In this document: positions 6,639-18,442 of the stretch, piece after piece
Layout of the letters: every line of letters begins with the position of its first letter
Position numbering within the stretch: position 1 is the stretch's first letter
Assembly: GCF_009601505.1 (NCBI RefSeq)
Contig: NZ_WITC01000078.1
Coordinates: 36,533 to 100,532 of the forward strand
DNA length: 64,000 bases
Direction of reading: 5' to 3'
Source of the DNA: Sinorhizobium terangae
Lineage (GTDB): Bacteria; Pseudomonadota; Alphaproteobacteria; Rhizobiales; Rhizobiaceae
The notes under the pieces: generated by a model
Told to the model about the DNA's origin: nothing
The model's input: the letters and a program-made list of their open reading frames with translations, nothing else
The model's database searches: none
Position numbers and translations under genes: made by a program

Positions 6639-8525
6639 ATGTTTTCACATTCCGACCATATCCGCGAAATCGAGCGCGTCGGCCGTGGCCTTCCGAGCAG
6701 TCGCGACGATATGGTCGTCAAATCCTGGCGACGCTGCCTGGAGCATCACCGCCTCGACCCGGCGCAGGCTTGCGAGGCCTATATCGTACCGGAGACGCGG
6801 CTCAAGGAGCATCGCCAGCAATCGGAAGACCTGATCACCATCGCCCGCTCCGGTCTCGAGCATCTGTTCCGGCAGGTGGCGGGCCAGAACTATGTGCTCC
6901 TGCTCTCCGACCGGCAGGGCGTGACTGTCGAGTTCCTTGGCGACCCGCTCTTCAACAACAGCCTTCGCAAGGCGGGCCTCTATCTCGGTTCCGAATGGTC
7001 CGAATGGCGCGCCGGAACCTGCGCTGTCGGCGCCTGCATCGAGACGGGCGAGGCGTTGACGATCCACCAGACCGACCACTTCGACAACACGCACACGCCG
7101 CTCTCCTGCACGGCGGCGCCGATCTACGACATCCACGGCGAACTTTCGGCCGTCCTCGACATCTCGCTGTTGAGCTCACCGATCCTGAAGGCAAGCCAGA
7201 ACCTGGCGCTTCATCTCGTCACCGCCAGCGCAAGGCGGATCGAGCTCGCCAATCTCATGGCTCAGGCTCGGCACCAATGGGTGCTGCGTTTCTCGCGCTC
7301 GCCGGAATTCCTCGACGTCGATCCGGAGGCGGCGATCTCGATCGATGGTCTTGGGCGGATTGCCGGCATGACCCATGGCGGGGCGAAGATCCTCGCCCGA
7401 TCGACCGGGCTTGACTGGCGTGATCCGCGCCAACTCATCGGCGAGCCGGTATCGCGCTTCCTCGACCTGGAGATCGACGACCTTCCCGAGCTCACGCGCC
7501 GTCGGCCGACGCAGGAGCGGCTCGTTTTCGCCCGCGACGGCAATGCGCTCTTTGCCCATGCCATCGAGCCGCATTCCGGCATCCGCGCGCCGGGCGTCTC
7601 GCGCGCTCAGATCCCGCCGCCGCTGCGCCGGCTCGGCGGCGATGCGCCCGAAATCGTCGCATTGCAGGCAAAGGCCGCGAAACTCGCCCGCACGGGGCTG
7701 CCGATCCTCATCCAGGGCGAGACCGGGACTGGCAAGGAATACCTGGCGCGCGCCATCCACGAGGGCAGCGGCCTCAACGGCCGATTCGTCGCCATCAATT
7801 GCGCGGCAATCCCCGAGCAACTGATCGAGAGCGAGCTCTTCGGCTATCTGCCGGGCGCCTTCACCGGCGCGTCCGCCAAAGGCCGCAAGGGCCTGATCGA
7901 GCAGGCGGACGGCGGCACGCTTTTTCTTGACGAGATCGGCGACATGCCTCTTGGACTGCAAAGCCGCCTGCTCCGGGTGCTGGCCGAGCGCGAAGTGCTT
8001 CCGGTCGGAGGCACGGTGCCGCGACCGGTCCAGATCAGGATCGTTTCGGCCTCGCATCGGCCGTTGCAGGCGCTGGTCTCGCAAGGCGCCTTTCGAGAGG
8101 ATCTCTATTACCGGCTGAACGCTGCAACGCTCTCGGTCCCGCCGCTGAGAGACAGACGGGATTTCGACTGGGTGCTGGAGCAGATCCTGAAGCGGCATTC
8201 CGGTGCTCAAGGTGATCTGGCGTTCTCTCCGGCCGCGCTGGTCGCCCTCAAGGCGCATGATTGGCCGGGAAACATTCGCGAACTCGACAACGCCGTCGCG
8301 GTTGCGGCGGCGCTAGCCGATGGCTCTGTCATCGAAGTTTGCGATCTTCCGGACTATCTCGTAGCGAAGATCGAGCCGGACGAGGCGGGCAATGCGGGGA
8401 CGGCGTTAAGCCTGATGCTCGACGCCTGCAACTGGAACATTTCCGAGGCGGCCCGCCGTCTAGGCCTCGACCGCTCGACGGTGCATCGGCAGATCAGGCG
8501 CTATCACCTGAAGCCGCATCGGTAA
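6639..8525 (+). CDS. sigma-54-dependent transcriptional activator (AcoR-like: GAF, AAA+, Fis-type HTH)
   Basis: A 628-residue cytoplasmic enhancer-binding protein. An N-terminal GAF-like sensor region spans roughly residues 30-210. A linker follows, then an AAA+ domain with Walker A GETGTGKE, the sigma-54 contact loop GAFTGA, and Walker B-type GGTLFLDE. The C-terminal Fis-like helix-turn-helix includes NISEAARRLGLDR. The start at 6639 is preceded by GGGAGG at good spacing; upstream in-frame extension runs into repeat sequence and is rejected. There is no receiver domain, so it should respond to a small ligand rather than a kinase. The monooxygenase gene 250 bases downstream has a strong -24/-12 promoter and is the obvious target. 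Confidence 0.92.
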   Translation: MFSHSDHIREIERVGRGLPSSRDDMVVKSWRRCLEHHRLDPAQACEAYIVPETRLKEHRQQSEDLITIARSGLEHLFRQVAGQNYVLLLSDRQGVTVEFLGDPLFNNSLRKAGLYLGSEWSEWRAGTCAVGACIETGEALTIHQTDHFDNTHTPLSCTAAPIYDIHGELSAVLDISLLSSPILKASQNLALHLVTASARRIELANLMAQARHQWVLRFSRSPEFLDVDPEAAISIDGLGRIAGMTHGGAKILARSTGLDWRDPRQLIGEPVSRFLDLEIDDLPELTRRRPTQERLVFARDGNALFAHAIEPHSGIRAPGVSRAQIPPPLRRLGGDAPEIVALQAKAAKLARTGLPILIQGETGTGKEYLARAIHEGSGLNGRFVAINCAAIPEQLIESELFGYLPGAFTGASAKGRKGLIEQADGGTLFLDEIGDMPLGLQSRLLRVLAEREVLPVGGTVPRPVQIRIVSASHRPLQALVSQGAFREDLYYRLNAATLSVPPLRDRRDFDWVLEQILKRHSGAQGDLAFSPAALVALKAHDWPGNIRELDNAVAVAAALADGSVIEVCDLPDYLVAKIEPDEAGNAGTALSLMLDACNWNISEAARRLGLDRSTVHRQIRRYHLKPHR

Positions 8526-8555
8526 GAGTGGCGTCACCCGATTCTGGAGGGCACC

Positions 8556-8607
8556 TGCAACAGGTCGGGCGCCTCACTTGTGGCGACCGCATCGAGGCGT
8601 GCAACAG
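8556..8607 (+). promoter_or_regulatory. possible activator sites upstream of the monooxygenase promoter
   Basis: TGCAACAG occurs twice in direct orientation (8556-8563 and 8600-8607), 44 bases apart, within about 100 bases upstream of the sigma-54 promoter. This is the expected place for enhancer sites; assignment to the upstream activator is inference. Confidence 0.35.
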
Positions 8608-8659
8608 TCCTAATTCCTCCTGTTCCTGAAAACATTGCGGTTTTCCTGGCTGCGACGCT

Positions 8660-8675
8660 TGGCACGGCCATTGCA
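8660..8675 (+). promoter_or_regulatory. sigma-54 (-24/-12) promoter of the monooxygenase gene
   Basis: TGGCACG-N4-TTGCA is a full match to the RpoN consensus with correct spacing. It lies about 100 bases before the ATG at 8776 and just after a gene for a sigma-54 activator. The same core (TGGCACG-N4-TTGCA) is found at the dctA promoter in this window. Confidence 0.85.
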
Positions 8676-8775
8676 CATCGCTGTTCGACCGCAGCGGCAG
8701 CGCTGCGCAGAAATACCCTCGCCGGCGGATGAGGAGTCGCCCGCGAGCCAGGCCCAACGAAGAGGAGGAGATCTC

Positions 8776-10578
8776 ATGCTTGAAGAAAGTCCCAGCACCC
8801 GCGTTGACAGCGCGCTCGCCAAGCTCGGCAGGGCGCTCGAACAGGGCGATATCGAGGCCGCCGTCAACCTGTTCCAGGCGGACTGTTACTGGCGCGACCT
8901 CGTCACGTTTACCTGGAACATCAGGACGATGGAGGGGCGGGACCAGATCCGCGACATGCTGACGAGCCAGCTCGCAGTGGTGAAGCCGGCGCAGTTTCGT
9001 CACGACCCGAACGAACAGGCGAGCGGCGCAGACGGCGTAACCGACGGATGGTTCGAATTCGAGACGGACGTGGCGCGGGGCTACGGCCATATCCGGTTAA
9101 AGAACGGTCTGATCTGGACGCTTCTCACGACGATGACCGAGCTTAAAGGGCACGAGGAGCCGAAAGGCCTCAGGCGACCACTCGGCGCCGAGCACGGTCA
9201 CGACCCCAATCGCCGGACGTGGACGGAAAAGCGCGAGCGGGAGGCGGCCGACCTCGGCTACGCGACGCAACCCTACGTCGTCATCATCGGCGGCGGCCAG
9301 GGCGGCATCGCGCTCGGCGCGCGCCTGCGTCAACTGAACGTGCCGGCGATCATCATCGAGAAGAACGAACGCCCGGGCGACAGCTGGCGCAAGCGCTACA
9401 AGTCGCTCTGCCTGCACGATCCGGTCTGGTACGACCATCTGCCTTATATTCCCTTCCCGGAGAACTGGCCGGTCTTCGCGCCGAAGGACAAGATCGGCGA
9501 CTGGCTGGAGATGTATACCAGGGTGATGGAGCTCAACTACTGGGGCTCGACCACCTGCAAATCCGCCAAGTACGACGAGCAGGCGAAGGAGTGGTCGGTG
9601 GTCGTCGAGCGCAACGGCGAGGAAGTCGTGCTTCGGCCGAAGCAGCTCGTGCTCGCGACCGGCATGTCGGGCAAGCCGAACATTCCGAAACTCAAGGGCC
9701 AGGACGTCTTCAAAGGCGAACAGCAGCATTCGTCTGAGCATCCGGGTCCGGACGCCTATAGCGACAAAAAGGTGGTCGTGATCGGCTCCAACAATTCCGC
9801 GCATGATATCTGCGCGGCGCTTTGGGAAGGCGGTGCCGACGTGACGATGGTGCAGCGTTCGTCGACGCACATCGTGCGTTCGGACACGCTGATGGATATC
9901 GGGCTCGGGGAGCTCTATTCCGAGCGGGCGGTTGCCGCCGGCATGACGACGCGCAAGGCGGACCTGATCTTCGCATCGCTGCCCTATCGGATCATGCACG
10001 AGTTCCAGATTCCGCTTTACGAGAAGATGCGCGAGCGCGACGCCAAGTTCTATGCCGATCTGGAAAAGGCCGGCTTCATGCTCGACTGGGGCGCCGACGG
10101 TTCCGGCCTGTTCATGAAATATCTGCGCCGTGGGTCCGGCTACTACATCGACGTCGGCGCCTGCGATCTCGTCATCGACGGCAGCATCAAGCTGAAATCG
10201 GGCTCCGACGTCAGCCACCTGACGGAAGATGCCGTCGTCCTGAAGGACGGCACCGAGATTCCGGCCGACCTCGTTGTCTACGCCACCGGTTATGGCTCGA
10301 TGAACGGTTGGGCGGCCGACCTCATCTCCAAGGAGGTCGCCGACAAGGTCGGCAAGGTCTGGGGCCTCGGCTCCGATACGCCGAAGGATCCGGGTCCCTG
10401 GGAGGGCGAGCAGCGCAACATGTGGAAGCCGACGCAGCAGGAGGCGCTCTGGTTCCACGGCGGCAACCTGCATCAGTCACGACATTATTCGCAGTATCTT
10501 TCACTGCAGCTGAAGGCCCGCTGCGAAGGCATTCCGACGCCGGTCTACGGTCTCCAGGAGCGTCATCACCTCGGTTGA
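8776..10578 (+). CDS. flavin-containing monooxygenase with N-terminal NTF2/SnoaL-like domain
   Basis: A 600-residue cytoplasmic FAD/NADPH enzyme. Residues 1 to about 125 look like a SnoaL/NTF2-type cone (a region with VNLFQADCYWRD). The FAD Rossmann motif GGGQGG is at residues 172-177, followed by the acidic strand end IIEKNERPGDSW. The monooxygenase fingerprint reads FKGEQQHSSEHP. A second NADPH fold (VVIGSNNSAHD) and the late ATGYG motif are also seen. The fingerprint is nearer to FMO/YUCCA-type enzymes than to strict Baeyer-Villiger monooxygenases. The ATG follows GAGGAGGAG. Expression should be RpoN-dependent through the promoter at 8660. Substrate unknown. Confidence 0.9.
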   Translation: MLEESPSTRVDSALAKLGRALEQGDIEAAVNLFQADCYWRDLVTFTWNIRTMEGRDQIRDMLTSQLAVVKPAQFRHDPNEQASGADGVTDGWFEFETDVARGYGHIRLKNGLIWTLLTTMTELKGHEEPKGLRRPLGAEHGHDPNRRTWTEKREREAADLGYATQPYVVIIGGGQGGIALGARLRQLNVPAIIIEKNERPGDSWRKRYKSLCLHDPVWYDHLPYIPFPENWPVFAPKDKIGDWLEMYTRVMELNYWGSTTCKSAKYDEQAKEWSVVVERNGEEVVLRPKQLVLATGMSGKPNIPKLKGQDVFKGEQQHSSEHPGPDAYSDKKVVVIGSNNSAHDICAALWEGGADVTMVQRSSTHIVRSDTLMDIGLGELYSERAVAAGMTTRKADLIFASLPYRIMHEFQIPLYEKMRERDAKFYADLEKAGFMLDWGADGSGLFMKYLRRGSGYYIDVGACDLVIDGSIKLKSGSDVSHLTEDAVVLKDGTEIPADLVVYATGYGSMNGWAADLISKEVADKVGKVWGLGSDTPKDPGPWEGEQRNMWKPTQQEALWFHGGNLHQSRHYSQYLSLQLKARCEGIPTPVYGLQERHHLG

Positions 10579-10593
10579 TTGGCGATGCACAGC

Positions 10594-10770
10594 CTAACTG
10601 TCCAGATTGAGCGAAAGCTGTGCGCCGCCACGCTTCAGCACGGGCAGGGGCGGGGTCAATTGAATCCGCCCGAAGATCTGTCTGCGCCGTTCTTCCTCGC
10701 GCTCTCGCCGGACGCGAGAAGCAGCAACGACGGCCATGGCGCGGTTTATGACTTCTTCGGCATGGGTCAT
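10594..10770 (-). CDS. 58-residue hypothetical protein under a LexA-type box
   Basis: A short charged protein (MTHAEEVINR at the start, an Arg/Glu-rich middle, ending SLNLDS), predicted to be a helix followed by a basic tail. The family is not recognised. The start at 10770 is chosen because GGAGAG lies just upstream; a GTG seven codons earlier is also in frame. Its promoter has TTGACA at -35 and GAACAT at -10, with GTTC-N7-GTTC overlapping the -10. This makes it a likely SOS-induced microprotein. It lies downstream of, and in the same direction as, katG, but has its own promoter. Confidence 0.6.
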   Translation of the reverse strand: MTHAEEVINRAMAVVAASRVRREREEERRRQIFGRIQLTPPLPVLKRGGAQLSLNLDS

Positions 10771-10785
10771 GATAGCTCTCCGAAT

Positions 10786-10823
10786 GTTCACGTTATGTTC
10801 TCATTTGGGAACCGCGTTGTCAA
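10786..10823 (-). promoter_or_regulatory. promoter with alphaproteobacterial LexA (SOS) box
   Basis: -35 TTGACA (10823-10818), 17-base spacer, -10 GAACAT (10800-10795). The box GTTC-ACGTTAT-GTTC (10786-10800) matches the GTTC-N7-GTTC LexA consensus of alphaproteobacteria exactly and covers the -10, as expected for repression. Confidence 0.7.
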
Positions 10824-10937
10824 CCGCCGTCCACAAGCCTCGTGTGCGTGCTTGGCCATCGTAAGCTGGCACTTGAGAATGCCTATTGAGTGGAGCTTTG
10901 GTTCAACTTTTCTGGGCTGATTCACAACCCGAATTGT

Positions 10938-10962
10938 GGGTCCCGGCAAGTTGCCGGGACCC
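10938..10962. terminator. stem-loop downstream of katG
   Basis: GGGTCCCGGCA (10938-10948) pairs exactly with TGCCGGGACCC (10952-10962) around a 3-base loop. There is no long T-run on either side, so it may be a weak or Rho-assisted terminator. Confidence 0.5.
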
Positions 10963-11016
10963 GTCTCTCATATTTATGCACCGACCCGTACACCGGTACG
11001 GCCGATTCGACCCGGA

Positions 11017-13413
<2,397 letters not shown>

Positions 13414-13483
13414 TTAATCACTCTAGCAAAAGGGTTCCATTAATTTAAGTTGGATTTCCTGATCGCTGCGATAAGATGAAGTT

Positions 13484-14416
13484 ATGATCAATTTCACACT
13501 CAAGCAGCTTCGCTATTTCGAGGCATTGGCCCGATACGGCCATTTCGGGCGCGCGGCGGATGCCTGCGCAATCTCTCAACCCGCATTGTCGGTGCAGATC
13601 AAGGAACTGGAGGAAGCACTGGGCACGGAGCTCTTTGAACGAGGCGCGCGCCAGGTTCGGCTCAGCAGTTTCGGAGAGGTGCTTGCCCAGCGCGTGCGCG
13701 ACATCCTGCGCTCGGTCGATGAACTTGCCGATCTGGCGCGCGCTTCGCAGAACCGGCTGGCGGGACGGCTGCGGATCGGCGTCATTCCGACGGTGGCTCC
13801 CTACCTGCTGCCCAGGATTATAGGCAATCTCACCCGCATGTATGATGGGCTCGATATCAACGTGCGCGAGACGCTGACGTCGAAGCTGGTTCAGGACCTG
13901 TTGGAGGGCCGGCTCGACACGGCCATCGTGGCACTGCCGATCTCCGAACCGTCCTTGACCGAGGTTGCGCTCTTCGAGGAGAATTTTGTGCTCGTTCGGC
14001 CGGATGACGACGAGGGAAAGCCGGTGCCCAGTCGCGAAAGCTTGCGTGAAATGCGGCTGCTTCTGCTTGAGGAGGGCCATTGCTTTCGCGACCAGGCCCT
14101 GTCCTTCTGCAATATGCGCTCGGCGCTGCCGCGGGAATTGCTGGACGGCAGCTCCCTGTCCACGCTGGTCCAGATGGTCAGCGCCGGCATCGGTGTCACG
14201 CTGATCCCGGAGATGGCCGTACCGGTGGAAACGCGCTCGGCATCGGTGTCTGTTGCCCGCTTCGAGAGCCCCCAGCCCTCGCGCACGATCGGCATGATCT
14301 GGCGCAAGACGAGCCCCTTGGCCAAGCAACTGCTGCAGATTTCAGAAGTCGTTCGCCAATGCGCGGATAAGATGCCGGCGAGATCCGGATCGGCGGTGAG
14401 AGCAGGGTCTGATTGA
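13484..14416 (+). CDS. oxyR: hydrogen peroxide sensor and LysR-family activator OxyR
   Basis: A 310-residue LysR-type regulator: N-terminal winged helix-turn-helix (residues 1-60, ISQPALSVQIKELE) and a substrate-type regulatory domain. The two redox cysteines that define OxyR are in place: Cys200 in EEGHCFRDQ and Cys209 in SFCNM, nine residues apart as in E. coli (199/208). This, with the divergent katG, makes the assignment firm. Oxidation to an intramolecular disulfide should switch on katG. The gene is followed by a perfect 14-bp stem-loop. Confidence 0.95.
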   Translation: MINFTLKQLRYFEALARYGHFGRAADACAISQPALSVQIKELEEALGTELFERGARQVRLSSFGEVLAQRVRDILRSVDELADLARASQNRLAGRLRIGVIPTVAPYLLPRIIGNLTRMYDGLDINVRETLTSKLVQDLLEGRLDTAIVALPISEPSLTEVALFEENFVLVRPDDDEGKPVPSRESLREMRLLLLEEGHCFRDQALSFCNMRSALPRELLDGSSLSTLVQMVSAGIGVTLIPEMAVPVETRSASVSVARFESPQPSRTIGMIWRKTSPLAKQLLQISEVVRQCADKMPARSGSAVRAGSD

Positions 14417-14448
14417 ATCATTGTTACAACTGCCGAGCACCGGACGGC

Positions 14449-14480
14449 ACCCCCCTCTGCCCGGCAGGGCAGAGGGGGGT
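14449..14480. terminator. perfect 14-bp stem-loop after oxyR
   Basis: ACCCCCCTCTGCCC (14449-14462), loop GGCA, GGGCAGAGGGGGGT (14467-14480). It lies between the convergent oxyR and molybdenum-hydroxylase genes and could serve both. A T-run is absent. Confidence 0.55.
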
Positions 14481-14580
14481 GTCAACGCCGCCGCGTTCCA
14501 AATTTCCGCCGCTGCAGCATGATCCGATTGCGTTTGGATTGCGCTGATGCCCGGCCGGAGTGGCGGCCGGGCATCGGAGA

Positions 14581-16797
14581 CTATGCGTTGAGCGATTTTG
14601 AGAACGGCATGACGCGGATCCGCTTGCCGAGCGCCTTGTAGGCGGCATTGGCAACGGCCGGGCCGATCGGCGGAACCCCAGGTTCGCCGATGCCGGAGGG
14701 CGGATTGGCCGAGGGCACGATGTGGACTTCGACCTTCGGCATGGAGTCGATCCTGAGCGGCGTATAGACGTCGAAATTGCCCTGATCGACCTTGCCGTCC
14801 GTCAGCGTGATTTCCTCGCCCAGAATGGCGCCGAGCCCGAAGCCGATGCCGCCCTCGACCTGGGCGCGGACCTGGTCCGGGTTGATCGCCAGACCGCAAT
14901 CAACGGCGGCGACCACGCGTTCGACCTTGATGCCGCCATTCCCGTCCGTCGATACCTCGGCGATCTGTGCCACCACGGAGCCGAAGCTTTCTGCGAGGGC
15001 GACACCGCGAAAGCGGCCTTCGGGCAACGGCTTCTGCCATTCCGCCTTGTCCGCCGCCAGCTTGAGCACGGTTGCGTGGCGCGACTCTGGCTCGAGCAAG
15101 GACAGACGGAATTCCACCGGATCGCGTCCCGCCGCTTCGGCTACCTCGTCGAGGAAGGTTTCGGCGGCAAAGGCGGTATGCGTCGAGCCGACCGAACGCC
15201 ACCAGAGAACGGGAACACCGACGTCGGTGGTGGTGAGGCCGACTGTCTGGTTGGGGATGCCATAGGGCAGGTTGCTCGCCCCTTCGACCGACGTCGGGTC
15301 GACCCCGTTTTTGACCATCCCCTCGAACGCCGTCTTCGCCATGATGGACTGGCCGACGATGTGATTGTTCCAGGCGACGAGCTTTCCGTCCGCATCGATG
15401 CCAGCCTTGAGGGTGTGCACATAGGCGGGGCGATAGCGGCCCGCGCGCATGTCGTCCTCGCGCGTCCACTGCACCTTTACCGGGGCACGGAACCCGATCG
15501 CCTTCGCCGCATGCACGGCCTCGACGACGACATCGCCGTCGAAGACGGCCCGCCGGCCGAAGCTGCCGCCCGACTTCATGACGTTCAGGCGGACCTTGTC
15601 GGGGGCGATTCCGGCGATCTCGCCGGCAAGCTTCTGGTAGACGTCCGGGAACTGGTGTCCGCCCCAGACCTCGAGCGTGCCGTCCTCATTCATGCGCGCG
15701 ACGGCATTCAGCGGCTCCAGGGCGGCGTGCGCGAGATAGGGGAACTCGAAGCTCGCTTCGATGACCTTCGCCGCCTGCGCAAAGGCGGCATCGGCGTCGC
15801 CCTCCTTGCGGGCAACCGCCGCCGGGGTCTTTTTCGCGAGATCGCGGTACGTGGACATGACCGCCTGCGTGCCGCGCTTTTCCGCCGCCGCGTCGTCCCA
15901 CTCCACCTTGACTGCCTCGCGCCCCTTGATCGCCGCCCACATGTGTTCGCCAATCACCGCAATTCCCCGCGGAGTTTCGACGACGTCGACTACGCCCTTG
16001 ATGCCGCGGGCGGCAGAGGGGTCGAAGGACTTCGCCTTCGCGCCGAAGAGGGGCGGGTGGATCATCACGGCCGTCAGCATGCCGGGCAGCTTGACGTCGA
16101 TCGTATATTGCTCCGTCCCGTTCGTTTTGCGGGCGCTGTCGAAACGCTTCAGGCCGGCATTGCCGATCAGCTTCCAGTCGCCCGGCTGTTTGAGCTTCAC
16201 ATCTGTCGGCGCCGGCATCGCCGCCGCCCTGGCGGCAAAGACGCCGAAGCCGCCGCTCTTGCCCGAGGGATGAGCAAGAATGCCGTTCTCGACGGTGATT
16301 TCCGCCGCATCGACGCCCCACTCGGAGGCCGCCGCAGCGACAAGCATGGCGCGGGCCGCGGCACCCGCCTTGCGATAGCGCTCCCACGAGGACGCCATCG
16401 AGGTCGAACCTCCGGTTGCCTGGATTGCACCGCCGAAGGCGAGATTGCCGTAGGCCTTGATATTGCCGGCGGCACCCTTCACGTCGATCGCCGACCAGTC
16501 TGCATCGAGTTCTTCCGCCACCAGCGTGGCGAGGCCGTTATAGGAGCCTTGCCCCATTTCGAACTGCGATGAAAGGACGGTCACCTTTCCATCGCCGTCG
16601 ATTATCAGATAGGGCGAAAAGGAATGCGCGCCTTCTGCCGATGTCGTCTCGGCGGCCGCCGCCGGCGATGCATGCAGGAGGTGGAAGCCGACGGCGATGC
16701 CGGTGCCGGCAGCGAGCGCGCCAATGAGGAACTGCCGCCGCGACGCCTCAACCCGTGCAGCGGGGAGGGTAACCGATTGCATCAGTCTCGGGATCAT
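14581..16797 (-). CDS. molybdenum hydroxylase large subunit (isoquinoline 1-oxidoreductase/aldehyde oxidase type)
   Basis: A 738-residue molybdopterin-binding subunit of the xanthine oxidase family, most like the IorB/CoxL-type two-subunit enzymes. It has a twin-arginine-type leader at residues 18-50 ([13 protein letters not shown] then ASPAAAAE), so the enzyme is probably exported with its iron-sulfur partner. Molybdenum-cofactor loops such as GGSFGRR and the C-terminal GEPGVPP with the catalytic glutamate are present. It starts three bases after the stop of the small subunit, so the two are cotranscribed. Because the small subunit carries an amber codon, the complex may be non-functional unless that codon is read through. 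Confidence 0.9.
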   Translation of the reverse strand: MIPRLMQSVTLPAARVEASRRQFLIGALAAGTGIAVGFHLLHASPAAAAETTSAEGAHSFSPYLIIDGDGKVTVLSSQFEMGQGSYNGLATLVAEELDADWSAIDVKGAAGNIKAYGNLAFGGAIQATGGSTSMASSWERYRKAGAAARAMLVAAAASEWGVDAAEITVENGILAHPSGKSGGFGVFAARAAAMPAPTDVKLKQPGDWKLIGNAGLKRFDSARKTNGTEQYTIDVKLPGMLTAVMIHPPLFGAKAKSFDPSAARGIKGVVDVVETPRGIAVIGEHMWAAIKGREAVKVEWDDAAAEKRGTQAVMSTYRDLAKKTPAAVARKEGDADAAFAQAAKVIEASFEFPYLAHAALEPLNAVARMNEDGTLEVWGGHQFPDVYQKLAGEIAGIAPDKVRLNVMKSGGSFGRRAVFDGDVVVEAVHAAKAIGFRAPVKVQWTREDDMRAGRYRPAYVHTLKAGIDADGKLVAWNNHIVGQSIMAKTAFEGMVKNGVDPTSVEGASNLPYGIPNQTVGLTTTDVGVPVLWWRSVGSTHTAFAAETFLDEVAEAAGRDPVEFRLSLLEPESRHATVLKLAADKAEWQKPLPEGRFRGVALAESFGSVVAQIAEVSTDGNGGIKVERVVAAVDCGLAINPDQVRAQVEGGIGFGLGAILGEEITLTDGKVDQGNFDVYTPLRIDSMPKVEVHIVPSANPPSGIGEPGVPPIGPAVANAAYKALGKRIRVMPFSKSLNA

Positions 16798-16800
16798 GGC

Positions 16801-17259
16801 TCAGCCCTCCAGGCGCTTTGCGGCTTCATGAATGCCGGCTCGGATTCGATGATAGGTCGCGCAGCGACAGAGATTGCCCGCCATTGCGGCGTCAATGTCC
16901 TCGTCGCTGGGCTTCGGATTGCTGGTCAGAAGATCTGTCGCCGACATGATTTGTCCCTACTGACAGTAGCCGCACTGCGGCACGTCGAGATCGGCCCAGA
17001 CGGCCTGGACCGCTTCCGCGACCTTGCCCTTGAGCCCCTCGATGGTGGTTACCTCAGCTCCTTCGATGTCGCCGATGAGCGTCTGGCAGGACCGGACCGG
17101 CGCGCCATCGACATAGACCGTGCAGGCGCCGCATTGCGCCATGCCGCAACCGAACTTCGTACCTGTCAGTCCCACAAGATCGCGGATCACCCAGAGAAGC
17201 GGCATATCCGCCTCGGCTTCGACCGAGTGCTTGACGCCGTTGATCGTCACAATTGCCAT
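16801..17259 (-). pseudogene. [2Fe-2S] small subunit of the molybdenum hydroxylase, interrupted by an in-frame amber codon
   Basis: The frame from ATG 17259 encodes a normal IorA/CoxS-type subunit. It has the plant-ferredoxin cluster cysteines (GCGMAQCGAC, then VRSC) and the start of the second cluster domain, PQCGYCQ. The next codon is TAG (16959-16957), exactly where the family has serine (CQSGQ). After it the same frame continues without shift: [10 protein letters not shown], then [12 protein letters not shown], ending at TGA 16803-16801. The full product would be 152 residues, the usual size. A single C-to-A change in a TCG serine codon explains the stop. Termination would lose the second [2Fe-2S] site. 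It could be a recent nonsense mutation, amber suppression or a sequencing error. Confidence 0.85.
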
Positions 17260-17485
17260 GGTGGTCTCCTCGCGTTGGGCGCAGCTCTCGGCTTGGGAGA
17301 TGCCGGTTCGTGCGCCGCAGCCATTCGCCAGGCTGCGGCCAGAGCTTAGAAGACCATACCGCGGCCCGGTAGAGTCGATCCTGTCGGATTGTTGCCTATT
17401 CCTGTCGACTTGACGCAATTGTGATCATGGTGACGCCGCCACGTCGAGCCAAGCGAATCGATTTGAGTGCCGCACCGCGCCGTTT

Positions 17486-18442
17486 CTAGTCGATCGAGTC
17501 GCGCCTGTTCGGCTCGCTGGAGTTCAGGATCGACCTGATGTCCCTTATCGGCGGATGGCCGAAAGCACGTCGATATTCCCGGCTGAATTGCGTCGGGCTC
17601 TCGTAACCGACGCGTGCGGCGGCCGTCGCTGCGTCGAGCGACTGCGACAGCATCAGGTCCCGTGCGTGATGCAGGCGCAGGTGCTTCTGGAACTGCAGCG
17701 GGCTCATTGCGGTCATCGCGCGGAAATGGTGGTGGAGCGTCGAAACGCCCATGTTCGCAACCTCTGCCAACTCCTCGACGCGCAACGGCCGGGCATAATT
17801 TTCCTTCAACCATGCCACCGCCTTTGCGACGCGGTTGCTGTTGGTGCCGGCGAGCGCGAAGCGCCGAAGCCGCGTCCCTTGCTCGCCGGTAAGCAACCGG
17901 TAGAGGATCTCATTGTGAATATGATTGGCAAGGAAAGGGATGTCCGCCGGCGAGTTCACCAGCGAAATCAGTCGCAACAGCGCGTCGAACAATTCCGGTG
18001 TCGCGGCGCCGACGACGACGCCGAGGTCGCGTTCGGGCATGTCCGCTGGCTGTATGTCGTGATCGGTGATGATCCTGCGCAGTTTCTCCAGATCAAGGCG
18101 CAGGGTCGCGGCCACATAAGGCTCGCCCTCGCTCGCCTCGCAGATCTGGCCGGTCATGGGCAAGCCGATGGCGGTCACGAAGAAGCAGGACTCGTCGTAG
18201 ACGAGCGTTTCGTTGCCGACCTTGACGCGCTTGCTACCCTTGACGATCAGCGACAGGCTCGGTTCCGAGACACCGGAAAACGGCCCGGCCGGCTCGATGA
18301 CGCGGTAGAGGACGAGCCCCGGGATCGGATGGCTGTAGCGAACCCCGTCCCACGGCAGTTGCGAGAGCTTGTCGAGAATTCGCGTGCGAAGGGGCGCTGT
18401 TTCTTCGCGCAGGTCGCGCTTCTGCATGCTTGCCTCGCTCAT
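17486..18442 (-). CDS. AraC-family transcriptional regulator
   Basis: A 318-residue regulator: an N-terminal cupin-like ligand domain (AraC_N type, around LPWDGVRYSHPIPG and LIVKGSKRV) and two C-terminal helix-turn-helix units (VEELAEVANMGVSTLHHHF and a second around AARVGYESPTQFSREYRRAFG). Several in-frame starts exist; 18442 (MSEASMQKR) is chosen because it begins the conserved region, with 18472 and 18427 as alternatives and no strong ribosome site to decide. It lies just upstream of, and on the same strand as, the molybdenum hydroxylase genes, separated by 226 bases. It is therefore probably their regulator. Confidence 0.85.
   Translation of the reverse strand: MSEASMQKRDLREETAPLRTRILDKLSQLPWDGVRYSHPIPGLVLYRVIEPAGPFSGVSEPSLSLIVKGSKRVKVGNETLVYDESCFFVTAIGLPMTGQICEASEGEPYVAATLRLDLEKLRRIITDHDIQPADMPERDLGVVVGAATPELFDALLRLISLVNSPADIPFLANHIHNEILYRLLTGEQGTRLRRFALAGTNSNRVAKAVAWLKENYARPLRVEELAEVANMGVSTLHHHFRAMTAMSPLQFQKHLRLHHARDLMLSQSLDAATAAARVGYESPTQFSREYRRAFGHPPIRDIRSILNSSEPNRRDSID

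Noticed and set aside
13414..13483. OxyR-binding consensus next to oxyR
   Set aside because: I looked for the spaced ATAG/CTAT pattern and found only partial pieces, so no site is claimed although control of katG by OxyR is likely.
14722..16572. 616-codon open frame on the plus strand
   Set aside because: Antisense shadow of the molybdenum hydroxylase large subunit; composition is Arg/Asp/His-rich without motifs.
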